DNA of 8,535 bases from Nitrospinota bacterium (GTDB lineage Bacteria; Nitrospinota; Nitrospinia; Nitrospinales; VA-1): NCBI GenBank assembly GCA_022567815.1, contig JADFGI010000114.1, positions 1 to 8,535 of the forward strand. Reading direction: 5' to 3'. The number at the start of each line of letters is the position of its first letter. Position 1 is the first letter of the stretch. The position numbers and the translations under genes are program-made. Under the pieces are notes generated by a model, which was not told the origin of the DNA, ran no database searches, and saw only the letters and a program-made list of their open reading frames with translations. Of this stretch, positions 1-4,669 are shown piece after piece.

Positions 1-336
1 CTTCCAGCACAAATCCTTTATATTTCTATCATGCGCTCGTGCACAGACTTCTTGGGTAATATAGCGTTTATCTCCAAACTCATTCTCCTCAGCCCATAAT
101 CTTTCGTTTTTAATTTCTTCTTGCAATATTTTTTGAACTGCCTCCACATCTTTAGCAGCACGCAAATGTTGAGGTGGAACGTCTGAAGAGGCGCCTTCTA
201 GAACTTTTTCCAAAATAGTCCCTAGATAGAAAGGTTTAAACCCTGAAATAATTCCTACCCAAGTATCTAAATTAATTTTTGATGAATCTATAACGCTGGC
301 CCAATCTATCTCAGCGAAAATACTTTCCTTATCCAT
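1..336 (-). CDS. Partial hypothetical protein (N-terminal 112 residues)
   Basis: This reading frame is open from an ATG at 334-336 to the left edge of the window, so only the first 112 codons are seen and the C-terminus is missing. The start is supported by AGGGG seven bases upstream of the ATG; an in-frame ATG at 349-351 would add five residues (MKGRD) but sits too close to the same purine run. The product starts MDKESIFAEIDWASVIDSSK and is acidic and soluble-looking, with no signal peptide or membrane segment. Residues 60-90 are rich in Glu and Lys and probably helical. Codon use is AT-rich (many ATA, TTA, AAA), unlike the cyclase and FecR genes at the other end, which suggests acquired DNA. 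I do not recognise the family. It lies downstream of the HicA-type toxin on the same strand, 95 bp away across a structured spacer. That the frame is coding is likely; its function is unknown. Confidence 0.6.
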   Translation of the reverse strand, partial: MDKESIFAEIDWASVIDSSKINLDTWVGIISGFKPFYLGTILEKVLEGASSDVPPQHLRAAKDVEAVQKILQEEIKNERLWAEENEFGDKRYITQEVCARAHDRNIKDLCWK

Positions 337-367
337 ATCGCGCCCCTTCATGCCCCTTCTTTGTGGG

Positions 368-419
368 TCAGGGCAACCGGGTGAAGGAACCCGGCTTTCG
401 GTAATGAGCCTAGCCCTGA
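368..419. repeat. Nested inverted repeat between the toxin and the partial gene
   Basis: A perfect outer pair, TCAGGGC (368-374) and GCCCTGA (413-419), encloses a perfect inner hairpin, CCGGGT (377-382) and ACCCGG (389-394), with loop GAAGGA. The 18 bases between the inner hairpin and the outer 3' arm could fold back partly. The element starts 12 bp after the toxin stop and would be transcribed from the minus strand. No T-run follows on either strand, so it is not a classical intrinsic terminator. It could be a dispersed palindromic repeat, an mRNA-stabilising 3' end or a small structured RNA. The pairing is seen directly; any function is inference. Confidence 0.55.
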
Positions 420-431
420 ATTTGGATTATT

Positions 432-668
432 TTATTTTCTTAAATAAAACTTCATAAACTCCTCATCCGTCAATCCAGCTTTCTTGATCTGGTCAAGCAA
501 CAATCCTTTCTTAATGGGCTTTCCTTTGTGAACGGGGATTGACAGGATGTATTCGCTTCCTTCTTTGGTCAATTTAACGTGGCTACCTCTCTGCCCCTGA
601 TTTTCCCATCCCGCCCTTTCAAATGCCTTGACTACTTTGCCGGGTTTGAGGTTGTGAATCCCAATCAT
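432..668 (-). CDS. hicA: HicA-type toxin (mRNA interferase, dsRBD-like fold)
   Basis: The 78-residue basic protein has the layout of HicA toxins, small ribosome-independent RNases with a dsRBD-like fold that cut mRNA and are neutralised by HicB. The sequence shows the N-terminal helix (KPGKVVKAFERAGW), the signature GSH at residues 28-30 with the expected catalytic His30 followed by VKL, the strand YILSIPVHKGKPIKKG, and a C-terminal helix. Length fits the family (about 60-80 residues). The ATG overlaps the stop of the upstream antitoxin by one base (TGATG), and no good Shine-Dalgarno lies directly upstream, so translation is probably coupled to the antitoxin. Antitoxin-first order is less usual for hicAB loci but known. 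All visible family residues are intact, so I expect an active toxin; activity itself is inferred. Confidence 0.88.
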   Translation of the reverse strand: MIGIHNLKPGKVVKAFERAGWENQGQRGSHVKLTKEGSEYILSIPVHKGKPIKKGLLLDQIKKAGLTDEEFMKFYLRK

Positions 669-1303
669 CAGGCGGTCGCTTTTTTCCGCTTGCGGGTCTC
701 GGCCTTAACTTCGAGGTGGCCCTGAATAGCGTCCTTAATCATCGCCAGGGCTTCCTCCACGGTATCCCCCTGGGAAGCGCAACCGGGAAGAGACGGACAT
801 TCCACCCAAAACCCACCGTCCTCAAGATCGGGGCGGAGAACCACCTTATAAGATTTTTTTCCAACTAAAACCTTGTACTCGCGCTCCTGGTTCAAATCTG
901 CAACTTCCCCTTTCAGGTCTTCAATGATATTTCCAATGGCAATGGAAAACACCATCTGTCCGCTGGAAAGAGCGTCCAGTATCTGACTATTTTTATTGGT
1001 TAACACAAAGATGGTTTCCCCATCGGTTAAAAATTTCATTCGAGACAAAGGCTTGCTCGTGTCAGGGAAATTTTTTTTCAAGTAAGAAACTGCCTTGCGT
1101 ATTTTTTGAAGGGATACCCCCTTGTCCATGAGAGTCTTTGCCGCCTTTAACTGAACAACATCCTGGAAGGAATAAAGTCTCATGCTCCCGGTCCCGGATG
1201 CCTCTTTCAAAGAAGGCTTGATGAAATGAGTGCTGTCCCAGTAATCCGCCTGCCTTTGGGTAATTCCAGTGAGTTTGCAAACCGTTTTGGTGTTATAGGC
1301 CAT
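668..1303 (-). CDS. MerR-HicB fusion antitoxin/regulator
   Basis: This 211-residue protein has two recognisable parts. Residues 3-75 form a MerR-type winged helix: TKTVCKLTGITQRQADYWD, then the RLYSFQDV wing and a helix with KGVSLQKIRKAV. Residues about 88-128 match the effector-side segment of many MerR-like regulators (FLTDGETIFVL, then GQMVFSIAIGNI). Residues 152-197 are a HicB antitoxin domain: KVVLRPDLEDGGFWVECPSL, then PGC, QGDTVEEAL and a helix. HicB normally carries a C-terminal RHH or Xre domain for DNA binding; here the DNA-binding part is an N-terminal MerR domain. The protein probably binds the downstream toxin and represses its own operon. I chose ATG 1301-1303 because the open frame upstream (to 1402) runs into the insertion sequence and resembles no part of a MerR protein. 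No Shine-Dalgarno is seen, and the IS end lies 12 bp upstream, so expression may be altered. Confidence 0.85.
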   Translation of the reverse strand: MAYNTKTVCKLTGITQRQADYWDSTHFIKPSLKEASGTGSMRLYSFQDVVQLKAAKTLMDKGVSLQKIRKAVSYLKKNFPDTSKPLSRMKFLTDGETIFVLTNKNSQILDALSSGQMVFSIAIGNIIEDLKGEVADLNQEREYKVLVGKKSYKVVLRPDLEDGGFWVECPSLPGCASQGDTVEEALAMIKDAIQGHLEVKAETRKRKKATA

Positions 1304-1315
1304 AATGGGGGTTCT

Positions 1316-1345
1316 TGATCTTGCCCCGGAATATTGGACACGAAG
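1316..1345 (+). repeat. Left inverted repeat of the IS3-family element
   Basis: Reads TGATCTTGCCCCGGAATAT, then TGGACACGAAG. It pairs with 2558-2587 with two single-base gaps. It also contains the -35 box of the transposase promoter. Confidence 0.85.
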
Positions 1346-1362
1346 AAAGTGATGTTTATAAT
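1335..1362 (+). promoter_or_regulatory. Transposase promoter (sigma-70 type)
   Basis: TGGACA (1335-1340, 5 of 6 to TTGACA) is followed by a 16-bp spacer and a perfect TATAAT (1357-1362). Transcription would start near 1369, directly before GGAGGT (1370-1375), giving a very short leader to the orfA ATG at 1382. The -35 box lies inside the left inverted repeat, as is common for insertion sequences. Confidence 0.65.
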
Positions 1363-1381
1363 CATTTTCGGAGGTGTTCTT

Positions 1382-1678
1382 ATGGTAAAGAATCGAAGGC
1401 AATTTACGAAAGAATTTAAAGTTGAAGCGGTCCGGTTAATTGTAGAGGAGGGTCGGCGGATTTCAGAGGTGGCCCGTGAACTTGGAATCCGGGAGAATTT
1501 ACTGGGCCGCTGGAAAAAGAAAAGTGAGTCAGGCAAAATAGAGGCTTTCCCTGGGAAGGGCCGTTTGAGCCCCGAGGACGCGGAGTTGCGCGGATTAAGA
1601 CGAGAGAACGAACGTCTTCGCATGGAGCGTGACATATTAAAAAAAGCAGTGGCCATCTTCTCGGAGGACCCGAAATGA
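1382..1678 (+). CDS. IS3-family transposase OrfA (helix-turn-helix)
   Basis: This is the 98-residue DNA-binding subunit of an IS3-type transposase. The start at ATG 1382 has a perfect GGAGGT six bases upstream; a TTG at 1334 in the same frame would start inside the inverted repeat and is not credible. Residues 6-46 carry the HTH (FTKEFKVEAVRLI, ISEVARELGI, LLGRW) that recognises the terminal repeats. Residues 66-90 hold a leucine zipper (ELRGLRRENERLRMERDILK) for multimerisation. Near the 3' end the frame reads TTA AAA AAA GCA, so the heptamer A AAA AAA (1639-1645) is a good -1 slip site for making the OrfAB fusion. The stop TGA (1676-1678) overlaps an ATGA whose -1 frame begins MKYVF, the usual type of OrfB start. 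OrfA itself looks intact. Confidence 0.88.
   Translation: MVKNRRQFTKEFKVEAVRLIVEEGRRISEVARELGIRENLLGRWKKKSESGKIEAFPGKGRLSPEDAELRGLRRENERLRMERDILKKAVAIFSEDPK
1639..1645 (+). promoter_or_regulatory. Programmed -1 frameshift slip site
   Basis: The heptamer A AAA AAA in the OrfA phase, followed by G, is the standard slippery motif of IS3-family elements. After a -1 slip the frame reads SSGHLLGGPEMKYVF, as expected for an OrfAB junction. In this copy that frame then closes at a TAG (1771-1773). Confidence 0.6.
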
Positions 1679-1681
1679 AGT

Positions 1682-2557
1682 ATGTTTTTCCCACGCTTCG
1701 TCTGGACAGGCATACGGGCTCACCGGAGAGCATTTCCAGTCAGTTTGATGTGCTGGACTCTGGACGTGGGTAGAAAAGGGTTCTATGCCTGGCTGAATCG
1801 TCCCGAGAGCCCCCTCAGGCAAGAGAACCGGCGGTTGCTTGTTGAGATCAAAGCGGCTCATCAGAAGAGCCGCAAAACTTATGGCAGTCCCCGGATCCAT
1901 GCGGAGTTGAACGCGAACGGTCACGCCTGCGGCAGGCATCGGGTGGCCCGTCTGATGCGCCAACATGGAATCGTTTCCAAACACAAACGCAAGTTCCGGG
2001 TGACGACGGATTCCGTTCATTCCTATCCGATAGCCGAGAATAAATTACAACGGCAATTTAATGTCTCAAAGCCAGGTCAATGCTGGGTTTCGGATATCAC
2101 GTATATTCCGACCCGGGAAGGCTGGTTGTATCTGGCGGTGACGCTGGACTTGTTTCACCGGAAAGTCATTGGCTGGGCCATGGACCGATGGATCACCCGG
2201 CAACTGGCAATAGACGCTTTCAATATGGCGATCAGGAATGGACGCCTGGAATCGGGACTGATTCATCATTCCGACCGAGGGGTTCAGTACGCCAGCAATG
2301 AGTTTCGGGGTTTATTAAAAGCTCATGCAATTCAGTGCAGTATGAGCCGGAAGGGGGATTGCTGGGATAATGCTGTGGCGGAAAGTTTCTTCCACACTCT
2401 CAAGATGGAGTTGATTCACGGAAATTTCTACGATACCCGTCAGCAGGCGAAGACGGATATTTTTGATTACATTGAAATATTTTACAATCGGCAACGACGC
2501 CATTCCTATCTTGGCTATCTAAGCCCGGTAGACTTTGAGAAAAAATATGCGGCTTAA
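1682..2557 (+). pseudogene. IS3-family transposase OrfB (DDE integrase), frame-disrupted near its start
   Basis: The longest frame gives 291 residues with a complete rve-type catalytic core. Asp138 is in WVSDITYIPT, Asp198 in HHSDRGVQYAS and Glu234 in DNAVAESFFHTLK, which is the DD(35)E spacing. The ending YNRQRRHSYLGYLSPVDFE is typical of the family. The odd point is phase. OrfB should lie in the -1 frame relative to OrfA. That frame starts well at ATG 1675 (MKYVF) but ends at TAG 1771-1773, while everything from about residue 12 here (RAHRRAFPVSLMCW) lies in the same phase as OrfA, behind its TGA stop. A one-base gain or two-base loss between about 1687 and 1720 explains this. The ATG at 1682 is only the first start in the surviving frame and has no Shine-Dalgarno, so independent translation or activity is uncertain. 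Confidence 0.8.
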
Positions 2558-2587
2558 CTTCGTGTCCACATATTCCGGGCAAGATCA
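2558..2587 (+). repeat. Right inverted repeat of the IS3-family element
   Basis: Reads CTTCGTGTCCACATATTCCG, then GGCAAGATCA. It is the inverse of the left end except for one added base beside the TGGACAC block and one missing C in the CCCC run. It starts next to the orfB stop TAA (2555-2557). Confidence 0.85.
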
Positions 2588-2890
2588 GGAGTCACTCACC
2601 CTTGTCCTCATCCTGACCCTTAGAGAATAAGGGCTCTTCAAAGCTGGTTTTTTCTAAATTCCAGGGAATCCAGGAAATATTGAAAAATCCCCCCTTAAAC
2701 AGAAAAATTGCAATTGGTTAAAGGTTCCAGTGAAATATGCCGTTCTTATTTTCATCAACCAACATATAACCCTTTCTTAGCTTGAACCCCGGGTTTGTTC
2801 ATAACGGGCTGACACGGTGTGGGTTTGGAAGAGGAAAAGTTCTCATATTTTTCAAAAAAATCCGCCAAAAATAATTTGAGGAAAATTTTT
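2588..2890. other. Gene-free stretch between the IS and the receiver gene
   Basis: I see no credible gene on either strand. The stretch holds a small hairpin (2617-2633) followed 14 bp later by a T6 run (2648-2653), which might end transcription leaving the IS. A weak promoter candidate lies at TTGCAA (2708-2713), 17 bp, TGAAAT (2731-2736), with 4 of 6 matches in each box. The first 24 codons of the longer receiver frame (from GTG 2819) fall here, but they have no Shine-Dalgarno and are not part of the receiver fold. Confidence 0.45.
2617..2633. repeat. CCCTTA/TAAGGG hairpin, copy 1
   Basis: CCCTTA (2617-2622), loop GAGAA and TAAGGG (2628-2633) form a perfect 6-bp stem. The same arms with the same 5-base loop length recur at 3651-3671. 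Confidence 0.45.
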
Positions 2891-3286
2891 ATGCATCAAA
2901 TAAAGAACAAACGCATACTTCTTGTTGATAATAATGAACATTATATTAGGTTTCTTAAGAGGCGTTTGCTTGCCCGGAATTTTGAAATTGTTGGAGAAGC
3001 CAGAAATAGTAAACAAGCGATCGAGTTGTTTAAATCTGAGAAGCCGGATTTGACTCTACTCGAATTTGAGATGCCAAGTATAAATGGAAGCACGATCCTG
3101 GAAGAAATCCTAACCATAAACCCTGATGCGCTGGTCATCATGTTGACTGGAAGAGGTGATATTGCCGCGATGCAACTATGCATGGATAAAGGCGCGTTTC
3201 ATTACATAGGGAAGGACTATCCATTCGAAACAGTATTCTCTGTGATCGCAGAGTCATTAAAAAAGTTTGCTGAAATTGAGAGCTGA
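2891..3286 (+). CDS. Stand-alone receiver-domain protein with Asp-to-Glu change
   Basis: The 131-residue product is a single CheY-like receiver domain without an output domain. ATG 2891 is chosen because GAGG lies nine bases upstream; a GTG at 2819 in the same frame adds a basic 24-residue tail with no RBS. The fold is complete: beta1 KRILLVDNNE, beta3 PDLTLLEFEMPSINGSTIL, beta4 ALVIMLTGRGD with the switch Thr86, and beta5 FHYIGKDYPF with Lys108. The phosphorylation site is unusual: the expected Asp after LL is Glu58 (codon GAA, 3062-3064), and the second acidic residue of the metal pair is Asn14 (VDNN instead of VDDD). Receivers like this usually cannot be phosphorylated, and Glu can mimic the phosphorylated state. 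No kinase gene is adjacent. It may act by protein contact, perhaps in a constitutive on-state. Confidence 0.85.
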   Translation: MHQIKNKRILLVDNNEHYIRFLKRRLLARNFEIVGEARNSKQAIELFKSEKPDLTLLEFEMPSINGSTILEEILTINPDALVIMLTGRGDIAAMQLCMDKGAFHYIGKDYPFETVFSVIAESLKKFAEIES

Positions 3287-3523
3287 ATGAGTGATTCATA
3301 GAAGTTTAATATAAAGGGTTTTGAGTAACCCAATGAGCCCCTGCTTTAAATGGTACCTTCCATCCATGCGTACTTCTCTGAGGCGAATCGAGCGCCCGAC
3401 TTATGGATTTGAGATCAGTCTTCTTATTGTGGTGAATTTCAATATCGGAGCTGATGTTGTTGGTCGAGAAATCCCACGTGTCACCGATTTTATTTCGTCC
3501 CATTGCATTTTTGTTCCCAAGAC
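3287..3523. other. Stretch with no supported gene
   Basis: Short open frames exist on both strands here (about 65-68 codons each), but none has a Shine-Dalgarno or a recognisable domain, and they overlap one another. A weak hairpin, GGGTT (3316-3320) with AACCC (3327-3331), follows the receiver gene but has no T-run. I cannot assign a role. Confidence 0.35.
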
Positions 3524-3661
3524 ATGAAACACTTATTTGGTCGATCTCCAGAAGATTTCCTTGCCATTTCTCAAATCATCCCTCAAAAATTCCGGCTCAT
3601 TCGTTGCAAAGAATTAAGGGCGCCTGTAAAAATTACCTTTGGCCATGAGCGGCCCTTATGA
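3524..3661 (+). pseudogene. Possible 5' part of a broken small gene
   Basis: An ATG-started 45-codon frame reads MKHLFGRSPEDFLAISQIIP, then QKFRLIRCKELRAPVKITFG, then HERPL. It has balanced, protein-like composition with charged and hydrophobic residues alternating. It ends at a TGA inside the hairpin at 3651-3671, and a second protein-like frame in the -1 phase opens directly after it. No clear Shine-Dalgarno precedes the ATG. I do not recognise the family. The two segments may be halves of one gene split by a frame change or by the palindrome; it could also be an unrelated small ORF or non-coding DNA. Confidence 0.3.
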
Positions 3662-3671
3662 AATAAGGGCC
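3651..3671. repeat. CCCTTA/TAAGGG hairpin, copy 2
   Basis: GGCCCTTA (3651-3658), loop TGAAA and TAAGGGCC (3664-3671) form a perfect 8-bp stem. It shares both 6-base arms and the loop length with 2617-2633. It is not followed by a T-run. It lies exactly where the two halves of a possible broken gene meet. Confidence 0.5.
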
Positions 3672-3918
3672 CGCGAGTTGCCTGAAGGAAAATTATCGAA
3701 TTATTAGAGGTCTCCTTAAAAGTGCTTTTTTAAATGCCAATTGGAAAAAGATTGGTTTTTTCAGTGCTCGAGAAAAAACAGGAAATTTAAAAATAAGATG
3801 GTTAGAATGGAAAACTACTGGGAAGGAATTTCCTTTTACAGTTTCAATGTATAATAGAGCTTGGTTGGTTGAACTCCAACAAACCTTAAACAAGATGATA
3901 GGGGCAAATGGTTGCTAA
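3667..3918 (+). pseudogene. Possible 3' part of a broken small gene
   Basis: An open frame of 83 codons without an ATG or any usual start near its beginning runs from just after a TAA (3664-3666) to a TAA at 3916-3918. It reads CLKENYRIIRGLLKSAFLNA, then NWKKIGFFSAREKTGNLKIR, then WLEWKTTGKEFPFTVSMYNR and AWLVELQQTLNKMIGANGC. Four Trp residues, a basic-then-aromatic pattern and a final amphipathic helix look like real protein. The frame overlaps the first 11 bases of the CRP-family gene in another phase, an overlap often seen between genuine neighbours. With no start codon it is best read as a remnant. I do not recognise the family. A CTG at 3682 behind a weak purine stretch is the only alternative start I see. 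Confidence 0.4.
3850..3855 (+). promoter_or_regulatory. Candidate -10 box for the CRP-family gene
   Basis: A perfect TATAAT (3850-3855) lies 52 bp upstream of the regulator ATG at 3908. No good -35 box is found 15-19 bp upstream, so use may depend on an activator. The RBS of the gene is AGGGG (3900-3904), only three bases before the ATG. Confidence 0.35.
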
Positions 3919-4594
3919 AATTGATAGCCTGAAAAACATACCTGTTTTTTCATCGTTGTCTGAAAAACACCTGGAAGAGCTTTCCGAAATCATGCTCGAA
4001 AAGACTTATCGCAAAAACCAGGTGATCTTTGATCAGGGTGACCCCGGCGATTCTTTAATTATCATAAAGAAAGGGTTGGTCAAAATTTCCCTTGTCGATT
4101 CCAACAATCATGAGTTTATTATTAAAACTTTTTCCATTAATGATTTCTTTGGGGAGATGGCTCTTCTTGACGGTGGGCCACGGAGCGCGACCGCCACAGC
4201 CGTGGAAGATACCCAGGCCCTTATTATTTTTCGAGATAATTTTGTTGGCCTCATTCAAAAAAACCCTTCGGTGGCTCTGGGGATGTTGACGGAACTTTCC
4301 AATCGTTTACGAACAACGACAGAAAACATTTCCAACCTGACTTTTTTCGATGCGTATGGGAAAGTGGCCCGATGTCTTTTGGACCTCGCGGACAAAATAG
4401 GAAAAAAGGAAGAAACCGGGTTGGCGATGCATTTGACTCTTTCCCGCCAGGAACTGGCCAATATGTCAGGATTGTCGCGGGAAACCTTTGCGCGGATTCT
4501 TAAAGAATTCCAGGTCCGCGGGTGTCTGAAAGTTCAGGGGAAAAAGATTCTCATTCTGAATGAAAAAATCATGCGCCGGGAAATAGTCATTTGA
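3908..4594 (+). CDS. CRP/FNR-family transcriptional regulator, predicted cAMP-responsive
   Basis: The 228-residue protein has the CRP layout: a cyclic-nucleotide-binding beta-roll (about 10-120), a dimerisation C-helix (121-148) and a winged helix (155-220). The phosphate-binding cassette FGEMALLDGGPRSATA (81-96) has Glu83, Arg92 and Ser93, equivalent to E. coli CRP Glu72, Arg82 and Ser83. In the C-helix, Thr137-Thr138 align with CRP Thr127-Ser128, which contact the adenine. The recognition helix LSRETFARILKEF keeps Arg191, Glu192 and Arg196, equal to CRP Arg180, Glu181 and Arg185 that read TGTGA. There is no Cys cluster for an FeS centre, so it is CRP-like rather than FNR-like. It converges on the adenylate cyclase gene with 75 bp between stops, a natural source of its ligand. 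Family assignment is firm; cAMP specificity is well-based inference. Confidence 0.92.
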   Translation: MVAKIDSLKNIPVFSSLSEKHLEELSEIMLEKTYRKNQVIFDQGDPGDSLIIIKKGLVKISLVDSNNHEFIIKTFSINDFFGEMALLDGGPRSATATAVEDTQALIIFRDNFVGLIQKNPSVALGMLTELSNRLRTTTENISNLTFFDAYGKVARCLLDLADKIGKKEETGLAMHLTLSRQELANMSGLSRETFARILKEFQVRGCLKVQGKKILILNEKIMRREIVI

Positions 4595-4669
4595 ACCCGG
4601 AGGAAACTTCCCGCCGGTGGACCATTGTCCCTGTAGCAACTAATCGAATCACCCGTTTTTCCCGCTGAC

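Larger units (their letters stand above)
1316..2587 (+). mobile_element. IS3-family insertion sequence, probably defective
   Basis: This 1272-bp element begins TGATCTTGCCCCGGAATAT and ends with its near-perfect inverse. About 30 bp pair across the ends, with one missing C and one added G between them: TTGGACACGAAG on the left against GTGGACACGAAG on the right arm. TG...CA ends, a two-frame orfA/orfB layout and a DD(35)E integrase are IS3-family traits. No direct repeat flanks 1316-2587 (TCT on the left, GGA on the right). If the ends are taken as TTGCC/GGCAA (1321-2582), both flanks read GATC, which could be a 4-bp target duplication, but GATC is palindromic and may equally be part of the repeat. 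orfB is out of phase with its expected start, so autonomous transposition is doubtful. Confidence 0.9.

Noticed and set aside
368..419. Integron attC site next to a toxin-antitoxin cassette
   Set aside because: The outer arms lack the RYYYAAC/GTTRRRY core sites, and the pairing does not show the paired L/R boxes with extrahelical bases.
1304..1402. 33-residue N-terminal extension of the MerR-HicB protein
   Set aside because: The extension is translated from the IS inverted repeat and leader. MerR proteins begin just before the helix-turn-helix, which matches ATG 1301-1303.
1207..1713. A 168-codon minus-strand open frame across the IS left end and orfA
   Set aside because: It is the antisense shadow of orfA and spans the IS junction, so it cannot be an ancestral gene; composition is Ser/Arg/Pro-rich as expected of a shadow.
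3306..3527. Overlapping open frames on both strands after the receiver gene (65 and 68 codons)
   Set aside because: They overlap each other on opposite strands, lack Shine-Dalgarno sequences and match no domain I recognise; a PilZ-like reading of the plus frame was considered but the key motif spacing is absent.
4595..4669. Bidirectional terminator between the convergent CRP and cyclase genes
   Set aside because: Only a 4-bp GGAC/GTCC pairing and scattered T runs are present; this is not enough for an intrinsic terminator call.
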